DNA from: Chryseosolibacter sp044507115
Lineage (GTDB): Bacteria; Bacteroidota; Bacteroidia; Cytophagales; Cyclobacteriaceae
DNA: 10,639 nt
Reading direction: 5' to 3'
Assembly (NCBI GenBank): GCA_044507115.1
Contig: JBIQJZ010000130.1
Location: 1-10,639 of the forward strand
A program made the position numbers and the translations under genes. Below are positions 1 to 7,309 of the stretch, piece after piece; the stretch's first letter is position 1; each line of letters opens with the position of its first letter. Under the pieces are notes generated by a model, which was not told the DNA's origin, did no database searches, and worked only from the letters and a program-made list of their open reading frames with translations.

Positions 1-1
1 A

Positions 2-1975
2 GGAGCACAGCGCGGTGTCAGAACTCCACAGCGCGGCCGTGGGGTGTCTCCTAGGACACAAAAGGAGGAACCTTCGGAGAAGGAGATTCAGGATCAGATC
101 AAAGCGACGCTTGCCAAGCTGAGCGGCGGAAGCAAGCGTACTACCGGAGCGAAATATCGCCGTGAAAAACGGCAGGCCTATACCGATGCTCAAGAGCAGC
201 AAATGCTGCAAGAGGAAAAGCAGTCGAAGACACTGCGTGTTTCGGAATTTATTTCCGCGAACGACCTCGCTTCACTTATGGACGTGTCGGTTAACGAAGT
301 TATTTCTGCGTGTTTAGGTCTCGGCATGTTCGTGTCGATCAACCAACGTCTCGACGCGGAAGCGATCACTGTGATCGCCGATGAGTTTGGGTTTGACGTT
401 CAGTTTACGTCTGCAGATGATGACGTTACCATCGAGGAGGAGGAAGATGCAGAGGAGGATCTTGTCCCGCGCGCGCCCATCGTTACGATCATGGGACACG
501 TTGACCACGGTAAGACTTCACTACTTGACTACATCCGGAATACAAAAGTAACGGCTTCTGAAGCGGGCGGGATTACCCAACACATCGGGGCCTATAACGT
601 TACCACGGAGAGTCAGCAAAAAATTGCTTTCCTCGACACACCAGGTCACGAGGCGTTTACTGCTATGCGTGCACGCGGTGCGAAATTGACGGATATCGCG
701 ATTATCGTCGTCGCTGCGGATGACGATGTGATGCCCCAGACAAAAGAGGCGATCAACCATGCGCTGGTAGCGGGTGTTCCGATCGTGATCGCGATTAACA
801 AGATTGACAAACCGTCAGCCAATCCCGAGAAGGTTAAGGAATCACTTTCGAAGATCAACATCCTTGTTGAGGATTGGGGCGGTAAGTACCAATCCCAGGA
901 GATATCGGCGAAGACCGGTCAGGGTATCGACGAACTCCTCGAAAAGGTATTGCTGGAAGCTGAGCTTCTCAACCTGAAAGCAAATCCTAACAAACCGGCG
1001 ACAGGTTCGGTTATCGAGGCGATGCTCGATAAAGGTCGTGGTTATATGACCACTGTCATGATCCAGAGCGGTACGCTCAAGCAAGGTGATATTCTCCTGG
1101 CGGGGCCGCACTACGGCCGCGTCAAAGCGATGTTCGATAATACGGGCAAGCGTGTTACGGAAGCGGGGCCATCTACCCCGGTTCTGGTGCTGGGTCTCGA
1201 CGGCGCTCCGCAGCCCGGTGAAAAAATTAACGTGATGGCTAGTGATCGCGATGCGCGCGAGCTGGCGACTAAGCGCAATCAGCTGCTGCGCGAACAAAGC
1301 ATGCGCACACGCAAGCACATCACACTGGATGAGATCGGTCGCCGCCTGGCAATTGGAAACTTCAAGCAGCTTAACGTGATCGTGAAAGCGGACGTTGACG
1401 GTTCGGTCGAAGCGCTGGCGGACTCGCTGCTCAAACTCTCGACTCCAGAGGTTCAGGTAAGTATTATCCACCGCGGCGTTGGCCAGATTTCGGAATCGGA
1501 TGTCCTGCTCGCCTCGGCATCGGACGCAATTGTAATCGGCTTCCAGGTCCGACCTTCGCAAGCGGCTAAACGGATTGCGGAAAATGAGGAAATCGAGATA
1601 CGCCTGTACTCCATCATTTACGATGCGATCAACGAAGTGCGCGATGCCATGGAAGGTATGCTTGCGCCGCAAGTTGAGGAAGTTATTGTCGGTAACGCTG
1701 AAGTGCGCGAAGTATTTAAGATTTCAAAGGTTGGAACCATCCTTGGTTGTATGGTAACCGACGGTTTGATTAAACGCGCTAACCCGATCCGGCTTATTCG
1801 CGACGGTATCGTTGTCTACCAAGGCAAACTTTCGTCTCTGAAGCGCTTCAAAGACGACGTCAGCGAAGTGCGTTCTGGATTCGATTGCGGTATTGGTATC
1901 GATGGGTTCAATGACATGAAGGTCGGCGACGTCATCGAGAGCTACGAAAACCGCGAGACGAAGCGTACACTGTAA
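2..1975 (+). CDS. infB: Translation initiation factor IF-2, 5'-truncated by window edge
   Basis: IF-2 is the GTPase that places initiator fMet-tRNA on the 30S subunit and promotes 50S joining. The frame is open to the left edge (first full codon at base 2), so the GTG at 44 is probably internal and the true start lies outside. Seen in order: a basic linker with IQDQIKATLAKLSGG, typical of Bacteroidota IF-2; an IF2_N-like helical domain (about 225-410); an acidic stretch; then the G domain with GHVDHGKT (494-517), DTPG (635-646), NKID (797-808) and SAK (905-913). The IF-2 domains II, III and IV follow through the C-terminal GIDGFNDMKVGDVIE, which is part of the fMet-tRNA-binding C2 barrel. All G motifs are intact and no frameshift is seen. 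The protein is 657 residues here; family members in this phylum are about 900-1000, so roughly the N-terminal third is missing. Confidence 0.98.
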   Translation, partial: GAQRGVRTPQRGRGVSPRTQKEEPSEKEIQDQIKATLAKLSGGSKRTTGAKYRREKRQAYTDAQEQQMLQEEKQSKTLRVSEFISANDLASLMDVSVNEVISACLGLGMFVSINQRLDAEAITVIADEFGFDVQFTSADDDVTIEEEEDAEEDLVPRAPIVTIMGHVDHGKTSLLDYIRNTKVTASEAGGITQHIGAYNVTTESQQKIAFLDTPGHEAFTAMRARGAKLTDIAIIVVAADDDVMPQTKEAINHALVAGVPIVIAINKIDKPSANPEKVKESLSKINILVEDWGGKYQSQEISAKTGQGIDELLEKVLLEAELLNLKANPNKPATGSVIEAMLDKGRGYMTTVMIQSGTLKQGDILLAGPHYGRVKAMFDNTGKRVTEAGPSTPVLVLGLDGAPQPGEKINVMASDRDARELATKRNQLLREQSMRTRKHITLDEIGRRLAIGNFKQLNVIVKADVDGSVEALADSLLKLSTPEVQVSIIHRGVGQISESDVLLASASDAIVIGFQVRPSQAAKRIAENEEIEIRLYSIIYDAINEVRDAMEGMLAPQVEEVIVGNAEVREVFKISKVGTILGCMVTDGLIKRANPIRLIRDGIVVYQGKLSSLKRFKDDVSEVRSGFDCGIGIDGFNDMKVGDVIESYENRETKRTL

Positions 1976-1999
1976 GAAGACGCCGTGATCGGCGTCTTC
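1976..1999 (+). terminator. Hairpin directly after infB, likely transcription terminator
   Basis: A perfect 9-bp inverted repeat, GAAGACGCC / GGCGTCTTC, with a 6-nt GTGATC loop starts at the base after the infB TAA. The 3' side is pyrimidine-rich (CTCCCCTCCCT) rather than a pure T tract; a T-rich stretch (TTTATTTTTT) comes only at 2021-2030. The stem is strong and the position fits the end of an operon, but the missing immediate U tract leaves it short of a textbook intrinsic terminator. It could instead protect a 3' end. Confidence 0.6.
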
Positions 2000-2108
2000 C
2001 TCCCCTCCCTGCTCACCACATTTATTTTTTGGCAAAATTATCACCGATGTAAGATTACCTTTCGTAAAGAATTAGCATTCAAGGCAAGGCTTTACTTAAG
2101 GGAATTAC

Positions 2109-2116
2109 TAAGTTTG
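2109..2116 (+). promoter_or_regulatory. Candidate Bacteroidota -7 box for the polysaccharide operon
   Basis: TAAGTTTG matches the Bacteroidota sigma-A -7 consensus TAnnTTTG exactly and lies 72 nt before the ATG at 2189. No TTG is found at the usual 17-23 nt upstream, so the -33 half is missing or degenerate. An alternative is TACCTTTC at 2056-2063 with TTG at 2029-2031, but it has one mismatch and a 24-nt spacer. The choice between them is open; that a promoter lies somewhere in 2000-2160 is likely, since a hairpin closes the previous gene. Confidence 0.35.
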
Positions 2117-2133
2117 TTCGGCTATAGATTGGC
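2116..2133 (+). promoter_or_regulatory. 18-nt element, copy 1 (shared with 7124-7141)
   Basis: GTTCGGCTATAGATTGGC matches GTTTCGCTATAAATTGGC at 7124-7141 at 15 of 18 positions, including the core GCTATARATTGGC. Both copies lie on the + strand in the intergenic region before the first gene of a transcription unit; this one ends 56 nt before the ATG at 2189. It could be a shared promoter part, an activator site, or chance in AT-rich intergenic DNA. Confidence 0.3.
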
Positions 2134-2188
2134 TTTAGATCCCTCCTCGCTCCAGGGCTAAAGCACATTGTTTGCTTAATTGTGAATC

Positions 2189-2572
2189 ATGAAAAAGGTA
2201 TTGGTCATCGAAGATGACGAACCTTTGTGCTGGCTTCTGGAGAGAATCCTTGGCCAATCGTACGAAGTATTTGTGTTACATGACGGTATGGAAGCGTTGT
2301 CCTGGTTATCATCAGGCAACACACCCGACCTGATTATTTCCGATATCCGCATGCCATCCCTCGACGGAGTACAATTGCTGGAGAATCTGAAACAAAGCGG
2401 CCTTTATAAAGATATCCCGGTAATTATCCTTTCGAACTACGAGGATCCGCGCAAACGCAAGGAATGCCTGGACCTCGGCGCGGCGGATTACATATTGAAG
2501 CCATTTGAACCGCAACATTTGATTAACCGAGTCAACGCGTTTTTCTCGAAGAATCTCACTGTTAGAAAATGA
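2189..2572 (+). CDS. Single-domain response regulator (receiver only)
   Basis: A 127-residue CheY-like receiver protein with no output domain. Visible receiver hallmarks are the acidic pocket EDD (8-10), the phospho-acceptor D52 in SDIRMP, the switch residue S82 in IILSN, and the invariant lysine K104 in the LKPF turn. All residues needed for phosphorylation are present, so it should be functional. It has no DNA-binding or enzymatic domain and therefore probably acts by protein contact. Its TGA overlaps the ATG of the sugar phosphotransferase (ATGA, 2569-2572), which implies translational coupling and a role in controlling polysaccharide initiation; that role is inference. No histidine kinase gene is seen in the window. 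The ATG at 2189 is the natural start, since it gives the canonical MKKVLVIEDD receiver opening. Confidence 0.93.
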   Translation: MKKVLVIEDDEPLCWLLERILGQSYEVFVLHDGMEALSWLSSGNTPDLIISDIRMPSLDGVQLLENLKQSGLYKDIPVIILSNYEDPRKRKECLDLGAADYILKPFEPQHLINRVNAFFSKNLTVRK

Positions 2573-3684
2573 GCGCCGAAATACTTGACATATCTTCAGC
2601 CACGTCGCCATTTCTGGAGCAGGGTACTACTACTGCTACCGCATCACAAAAGTCCGTGATCACGGATTGCATCATTAAGATCAAGTCGAGATATAGCATC
2701 GAGCTCGAAGACTACCATCTGGAGAGCACCTTCTTCTCTTACCTGACTGCCGGGGATGCCGTTCAAAAAATCGCTGATGGGCTGATCAAACCAGTGGCTG
2801 TGTTTGTCGAACCTGATGCGGATGCTGAAACATTGAAAGATCTCTACAACGTGCTGGCCCTGCACTGCATCCCGTATATTCTCTTTACCGGAAAGTTTGA
2901 TCCGGATGCGAGGATGAAGGCAGTGACGCTCAAGGTTGATGATTACATGTTTGGCGCCGTTAACAACGACCTGCTAAGACGTGTTGAGACGATCCGAAAG
3001 TTAAAGATTTACAAGGCCAACCGTGAGAACCTGAGTGTCGCAAGCAGATCTAAGGCGGTCCCGCGCGTACGGCTTTGGAGGCTAAAACGCACAATGGACT
3101 TTGCAGCCGCGTTAGTCGCTTTGTTGTTGCTTTCGCCGCTCCTGATACTTATCGCGATTATCATCAAACTGGAATCCCGCGGCCCGGTGTTCTACATTTC
3201 GAAACGAGCGGGCTCCGGATATAAGATTTTTGATTTCTACAAGTTCCGTTCAATGCGCGTCGGCGCCGATGCTGAACTGAAGAAATTCGCTGCGCTGAAC
3301 CAGTATGGCGAAGGCAATAGCGTGTTCTTCAAGATCAAGAACGATCCGCGCATAACGAAGTTTGGCATGTTCCTTCGCAAGACCAGTCTGGATGAGATTC
3401 CTCAGCTGATCAATGTATTGAAGGGTGACATGTCTCTCGTCGGAAATCGTCCTCTTCCTTTGTATGAAGCTGAAAGGCTGACGAAGGATCAGATCGCCTG
3501 GCGTTTTCTCGCCCCGGCCGGACTCACCGGTTTATGGCAGATCACAAAACGCGGCAAGGACGACATGTCGCCTGAAGAGCGCATCCAACTTGATATGGAG
3601 TATGCAATGAATAATTCATTCTGGGGAGACATGAAAATTATATTGAAGACCTTCCCCGCACTACTTCAGAAAGAGAAGGTGTAG
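2569..3684 (+). CDS. Polyprenyl-phosphate sugar phosphotransferase with receiver-like N-terminus
   Basis: A 371-residue protein. The C-terminal half (about 168-371) is a bacterial sugar transferase of the WcaJ/ExoY/PglC superfamily, which moves a sugar 1-phosphate from a nucleotide sugar to undecaprenyl phosphate at the inner membrane, the committed step of exopolysaccharide or capsule synthesis. Seen: a basic lead-in RLKRTMDF, one hydrophobic membrane helix with an SP kink (176-199), GPVFYISKRAG, KFRSMR (225-230), DPRITKFGMFLRKTSLDEIPQ carrying the catalytic D275-E276 pair, the SLVGNRP signature (289-295) and GLTGLWQ. The usual WcaJ N-terminal four-helix membrane region is absent. Instead, residues about 40-150 look like a degenerate receiver domain: E81 aligns with the phospho-Asp, T107 is kept, and the lysine position is G129. 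It overlaps the receiver gene upstream by 4 nt. The sugar substrate cannot be told from sequence. Confidence 0.93.
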   Translation: MSAEILDISSATSPFLEQGTTTATASQKSVITDCIIKIKSRYSIELEDYHLESTFFSYLTAGDAVQKIADGLIKPVAVFVEPDADAETLKDLYNVLALHCIPYILFTGKFDPDARMKAVTLKVDDYMFGAVNNDLLRRVETIRKLKIYKANRENLSVASRSKAVPRVRLWRLKRTMDFAAALVALLLLSPLLILIAIIIKLESRGPVFYISKRAGSGYKIFDFYKFRSMRVGADAELKKFAALNQYGEGNSVFFKIKNDPRITKFGMFLRKTSLDEIPQLINVLKGDMSLVGNRPLPLYEAERLTKDQIAWRFLAPAGLTGLWQITKRGKDDMSPEERIQLDMEYAMNNSFWGDMKIILKTFPALLQKEKV

Positions 3685-3705
3685 GAAAGTGTTTTCTTCG
3701 GCGAA

Positions 3706-4887
3706 ATGATTGAGCTGGCGATATTTGTCTTTTTTCTCGCGAACACCGCGTATGTGTTTATACTGGCGGTGGCAGGTCATTTTTATCGCGGTGTCAAGCC
3801 TGTTCCCCAACTTTTCTTCAACAGGATAGCTGTCTTTGTTCCGAGTTACAAGGAAGACGGTGTGATTGTGCATACAGTTAACGCGCTCCTGACTCTTCAC
3901 TATCCCAAAGCATTCTTTGACGTCATCGTCATTGCAGATTCTCTCAAGGAAGAAACAATGGATCAACTCTACGCGACGCGCGCCATTGTAATTCCTGTGT
4001 CATTTGAAAAGAGCATGAAGAGCAGATCGCTGAATTTTGCTTTTAACGCTATTCAGAAGGAATATGAGATCGCGGTGATTGCCGATGCAGACAACATACT
4101 GGATAGCGAGTTCCTGCAGAACATCAACAGTGTCTACAATCAGGGTCATCACATCATTCAGACACAACGCGTTGCGAAGAATCTCAATACGCCGATGGCG
4201 GTATTGGACGGGCTGAGTGAGGCGATCAACAATCACTTGTTCAGACAGGGTGCTAATGCCCTTGGCCTTTCTTCAGCACTGATAGGGTCCGGGATGGCCT
4301 TTCCGTTCAAGCTGCTGAAGGAGGAAATGTCGAAGATCGATTCGGCGGTAGAGGACCGGGTGCTCCAGGTTGCCTTGCTGGAAAAAGGCCATAAGGTCAC
4401 CTATCTGAAGGGCACCCTCGTGTATGACGAGAAAGTTGACTCGCCGGACGCATATAAGAATCAACGCCGGCGCTGGATCGCGGGCCAGTATGAAAAGCTC
4501 CGAAAAAGTTTCGGCAAAGGGTTCCGAATGTTGTTCCGCGGGAACGTCAGCTATTTCAACATCGAAGTATGTCAAAACGTTTTCCCGTCGAGAATCATCA
4601 GCATCATATCACTTCTTTTCCTGTCGCTTCTTTTTACGCTGCTTTACGCCGGACACCAGGACGTGATTGCCCGGTGGTGGGGAATAACGGCTCTTTACTT
4701 TCTGGCGCTTGCATTGGCGACACCGCGTCGTTATTATTCGCGAAAATTGATCAATGCTGTTGTGCTGATGCCCGTTATCATGATCAAAACAGTTCAGGCC
4801 GTATTCCTCTCAAGAAACGCCAATAAAACCTTCATTCATACGGAGCATAAGAACACCGAAGTGGACCACTCTTATCTCTCTAAATGA
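3706..4887 (+). CDS. Membrane-bound family 2 glycosyltransferase, processive type
   Basis: A 393-residue inverting GT-A enzyme. Motifs seen: a nucleotide-binding opening VPSYKED (45-51), DADN (127-130) as the metal-binding DxD, E216-D217 supplying the catalytic base, and QRRRW (253-257), which is the QxxRW acceptor motif of processive synthases such as cellulose and hyaluronan synthases. One N-terminal membrane helix (about 3-22) precedes the catalytic domain and about three follow (296-315, 325-339, 349-368). The enzyme should work at the cytoplasmic face of the inner membrane. It is shorter than cellulose synthase and has no PilZ domain, so it may add one or a few sugars instead of making a long chain. 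It starts 21 nt after the phosphotransferase and its stop overlaps the next ATG (ATGA, 4884-4887). The donor sugar is unknown. Confidence 0.92.
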   Translation: MIELAIFVFFLANTAYVFILAVAGHFYRGVKPVPQLFFNRIAVFVPSYKEDGVIVHTVNALLTLHYPKAFFDVIVIADSLKEETMDQLYATRAIVIPVSFEKSMKSRSLNFAFNAIQKEYEIAVIADADNILDSEFLQNINSVYNQGHHIIQTQRVAKNLNTPMAVLDGLSEAINNHLFRQGANALGLSSALIGSGMAFPFKLLKEEMSKIDSAVEDRVLQVALLEKGHKVTYLKGTLVYDEKVDSPDAYKNQRRRWIAGQYEKLRKSFGKGFRMLFRGNVSYFNIEVCQNVFPSRIISIISLLFLSLLFTLLYAGHQDVIARWWGITALYFLALALATPRRYYSRKLINAVVLMPVIMIKTVQAVFLSRNANKTFIHTEHKNTEVDHSYLSK

Positions 4888-5804
4888 TGGCGGGCGATAC
4901 CCCTCTTGTATCCATTATCACGATCAATTTCAACAGCCTCGAGGTAACATGCGAGCTTCTTGAATCTATCAGGAGGTTGACCTACCCGAACTACGAAGTC
5001 ATCGTTGTTGACAATGCGTCGAAGGTCAATCCGACCGATGTGATTACCGCGCGCTTCCCGGAGGTACGCCTACTGGTTAATGACAAGAACCTCGGCTTTA
5101 CAGGAGGTAACAACTCGGGGATGTCCATCGCGAAGGGCGACTACCTCTTCCTTGTCAACAACGATACGGAGGTGACCGACAACCTGCTGGAGGAACTCCT
5201 GAAGCCGTTCAGTGAAGACCAATGCATTGGAGTAGTCTGCCCTAAAATCAAATACTTCCATCACCCGGATGTTATTCAATATGCGGGATTCACCGCGATA
5301 CATCCGATTACCGGTAGGAACAGGACGATTGGTGACAAGGAGCGGGATCAGGGCCAGCATGATGTGCCGCGCCTTACGTCGTATGCTCATGGAGCAGCGA
5401 TGTTCCTCAAGAGAGAAGTGGTCGAGCGCACAGGGATGTTTGCAGATGTTTTTTTTCTGTACTACGAGGAACTCGATTGGTCTGCGAGAATACAGCGGGC
5501 TGGATTCCGCATACGCTATCAGCCGAGCGCGGTGATCTACCACAAGGAGTCCATCTCCGTCGGGAAGAACTCGCCGCTTAAGACGTACTACCTGACCCGA
5601 AACAGAATATTGTTCATGCGGAGGAATATTACCGGCGTCAGTCGGATGATGTGGCCACTGTTCCTGATTGCCTTCACTATTCCGAAGAACTCGTTGAAGT
5701 TTCTTATCTCGGGGCAGATGGATCATTTCAGGGCCTTTTGGAAAGCTTTGCTGTGGAATATTCAGCACCGGAAAAGCGGGAACAAGATTTCATTGTTCAA
5801 TTGA
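4884..5804 (+). CDS. Family 2 glycosyltransferase, rhamnosyltransferase-like (COG1216 type)
   Basis: A 306-residue GT-A glycosyltransferase. It opens with VSIITINFNS (9-18), then VVDNAS (41-46), the NLGFTGGNNSG segment (69-79), the DxD-equivalent NNDTE (92-96), and EELDWSARIQRAG (195-207), where the acidic pair is the likely catalytic base. This layout is that of the WbbL-like group, which adds rhamnose or related sugars to lipid-linked chains; the exact sugar is not determinable. A hydrophobic stretch (255-276) near the C-terminus probably holds it at the membrane. The start overlaps the stop of the preceding GT2 by 4 nt. Two ATGs are in tandem (4884 and 4887); the first is used here. The next gene begins 5 nt after the stop. 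Confidence 0.93.
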   Translation: MMAGDTPLVSIITINFNSLEVTCELLESIRRLTYPNYEVIVVDNASKVNPTDVITARFPEVRLLVNDKNLGFTGGNNSGMSIAKGDYLFLVNNDTEVTDNLLEELLKPFSEDQCIGVVCPKIKYFHHPDVIQYAGFTAIHPITGRNRTIGDKERDQGQHDVPRLTSYAHGAAMFLKREVVERTGMFADVFFLYYEELDWSARIQRAGFRIRYQPSAVIYHKESISVGKNSPLKTYYLTRNRILFMRRNITGVSRMMWPLFLIAFTIPKNSLKFLISGQMDHFRAFWKALLWNIQHRKSGNKISLFN

Positions 5805-5809
5805 TTGGG

Positions 5810-6964
5810 ATGAGGATAGGAATTGAAGTTCAACGGCTCTTCAGAAAGAAGCGATTCGGTATCGAGATATCGGCGCTTGAACTCCTTCGCGAGTTATACA
5901 AGTTGAACACCCGGCATGAGTTGATCGTGCTGGCAAAAGACGGTGACAACAATGAGTTCCTGAAGGATCACCCGGAATTCAATGTCCGTAAGGTAGGGGG
6001 AAAATTTTTCGTTGATTTCGAGCAACTCTATCTTCCGATCGCTGCCCGACGCGAGAAACTGGATGTCCTTCACTGCACCGGAAATACCACGCCCGTATTC
6101 TCCAGCGTCCCGATAGTCCAGACACTTCACGACGTGATTTTCATGGACCCGATACCGAAGACCGACTCCGCCTATCAGCGATTCGGAAATTACTACCGTC
6201 GCGTTGTGGTACCGATTGTTTCAAGGAAAAGCGATGTCATCATTACGGTATCCGAATACGAGAAGAAGCGGATAGTGGAACGGCTTCGCCTTGCTGAGGA
6301 CAAGATCCACGTCATTCACAACGGGATCGCTACGCAATTTCGGAAACACGAGGACAAACAGGTTCTTCAAACGTTTGTCAGAAAATACAACCTCCCGGAG
6401 ACGTACATCCTGTTTATCGGGAACAGTGCTCACCGAAAGAACCCGGAACGAGCGCTCGAAGCGTATGCGCGATACTGCAACGCTACCGGAGAAGCCTCAC
6501 TGGCATTGGTAACGCCCGGGCTTTCGCGCGACTTCGTCGATCAACACCTCAAATCAATCCAACAAGAACATGTACAGAATCGTGTGCACACACCAGGGTA
6601 CATTGATTCCGAAGATCTTCCCCTGCTGTATTCATGCAGCTCGGTTTTCCTGTTTCCGTCGTTGTCTGAAGGGTTTGGAATGCCAATCCTTGAGGCGATG
6701 GCATCCGGTATTCCGGTAGTCACATCGAACATCTCCGCAATGCCGGAGATTGCCGGACAGGCCGCGCGACTGGTCGACCCCTATGATGCGGAAGCAATGG
6801 CCGTGGCGTTGACCCAGGTGCTTTCGAACTCGTCAGAACGGGCCGAGCTTGTGGCAAAGGGCCTGCGACGTGCTGAAGAATTCCGATGGAGCAAAGTTGC
6901 GGAGCGCACCCTGGAAATATACGAACGCGTCTACGCTGACGCGAAGGCCACCTCCATTCAATAG
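5810..6964 (+). CDS. Family 4 glycosyltransferase (GT-B, retaining)
   Basis: A 384-residue GT-B enzyme. The N-terminal acceptor domain opens with MRIGIEVQRLF and contains LDVLHCTGNTTP and TLHDVIFM (105-112). A VSEYEKKRI segment and HVIHNGI (167-173) lead to the donor domain, which has FIGNSAHRKNPERALEAY (a [VI]G..x.RKN pattern common in GT4) and the E-x7-E motif E287-E295 in SEGFGMPILEAMASG, which binds the nucleotide sugar. The same frame is open back to an ATG at 5651, but that would overlap the preceding gene by over 150 nt and add 53 residues unlike the family; the ATG at 5810, 5 nt after the upstream stop, gives the normal N-terminal strand. It is the last gene of the cluster. Likely a cytoplasmic-face enzyme extending the lipid-linked glycan. 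Confidence 0.94.
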   Translation: MRIGIEVQRLFRKKRFGIEISALELLRELYKLNTRHELIVLAKDGDNNEFLKDHPEFNVRKVGGKFFVDFEQLYLPIAARREKLDVLHCTGNTTPVFSSVPIVQTLHDVIFMDPIPKTDSAYQRFGNYYRRVVVPIVSRKSDVIITVSEYEKKRIVERLRLAEDKIHVIHNGIATQFRKHEDKQVLQTFVRKYNLPETYILFIGNSAHRKNPERALEAYARYCNATGEASLALVTPGLSRDFVDQHLKSIQQEHVQNRVHTPGYIDSEDLPLLYSCSSVFLFPSLSEGFGMPILEAMASGIPVVTSNISAMPEIAGQAARLVDPYDAEAMAVALTQVLSNSSERAELVAKGLRRAEEFRWSKVAERTLEIYERVYADAKATSIQ

Positions 6965-6993
6965 CCTGTTTTCAGCAGGTATTAGGACTTTTT
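6965..6993 (+). terminator. Weak candidate terminator after the glycosyltransferase cluster
   Basis: Right after the TAG of the GT4 gene there is a short inverted repeat, CCTG / CAGG (6965-6968 with 6976-6979, 7-nt loop), and a TTTTT run at 6989-6993. The stem is only 4 bp and lies 9 nt from the T run, so this is weak. It fits the position where the operon should end, but sequence alone does not make the case. Confidence 0.2.
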
Positions 6994-7123
6994 GCGGCAT
7001 AGTTGTGGCCGAGCTTATGGTGCTTTTAGAAACCCAACCGGTGACAATTTCTTACACGACACAATTTCAGCAACCCTCCATTTTGACCTGAAGGAATTGC
7101 AATTGGGCGTTAGAATCATTGAC

Positions 7124-7141
7124 GTTTCGCTATAAATTGGC
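7124..7141 (+). promoter_or_regulatory. 18-nt element, copy 2 (shared with 2116-2133)
   Basis: GTTTCGCTATAAATTGGC matches the copy at 2116-2133 at 15 of 18 positions. Its ATTGG carries the TTG that could serve as the -33 box of the promoter at 7137-7168. It ends 75 nt before the ATG at 7217. Confidence 0.3.
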
Positions 7142-7168
7142 GTACTTTTATCAAAAAAGATACATTTG
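7137..7168 (+). promoter_or_regulatory. Bacteroidota-type promoter for the esterase-PKD gene
   Basis: TTG at 7137-7139 and TACATTTG at 7161-7168 fit the Bacteroidota sigma-A pattern TTG-N17-23-TAnnTTTG, with a 21-nt spacer and an exact -7 box. Transcription would start near 7172-7176, giving a leader of about 40-45 nt to the ATG at 7217. No clear Shine-Dalgarno sequence is seen, which is usual for this phylum. This is the best-matching promoter in the window. Confidence 0.6.
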
Positions 7169-7216
7169 CGCGCAAGCCCATGGAATTACCTGCTAAATGT
7201 TTATGGTATCAATTCT

Positions 7217-7309
7217 ATGATTAAAGCCGGCCCCACTATGAATCAGACCAGTAATATCCTGAAGATTCTGATGTTCTGCTTTGCAATGAATTTACCTGTT
7301 GCCAAAGCA
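7217..7309 (+). other. Sec signal peptide of the esterase-PKD protein
   Basis: Thirty-one residues ending in V-A-K-A before FSQN. Lysines at positions 3 and 16 precede the hydrophobic core (17-29), and A-x-A at 29-31 fits signal peptidase I. There is no lipobox cysteine at the cleavage point, so it is not predicted to be a lipoprotein. If translation starts at 7238 the peptide is 24 residues and still adequate. Confidence 0.75.

Noticed and set aside
842..1672. 276-codon open frame on the - strand inside infB
   Set aside because: It lies wholly antisense to an unmistakable IF-2 coding sequence, and its translation is rich in Arg and His with no recognisable domain, as expected from reading the complement of a biased coding frame.
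5070..5768. 232-codon open frame on the - strand inside the second GT2 gene
   Set aside because: Antisense to a well-supported glycosyltransferase with all motifs; the translation has no domain signal.
5651..5809. Upstream ATG extension of the GT4 gene
   Set aside because: It would overlap the preceding gene by more than 150 nt and add residues unlike the GT4 N-terminus; the ATG at 5810 sits 5 nt after the previous stop and starts the canonical first strand.
7095..7104. Perfect palindrome AATTGCAATT
   Set aside because: Ten AT-rich bases form palindromes often by chance; there is no second copy nearby to support an operator.
7119..7136. TTGACG followed by TATAAA, resembling a sigma-70 promoter
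   Set aside because: The spacer is only 6 nt against the needed 16-18, and the phylum uses TTG / TAnnTTTG promoters.
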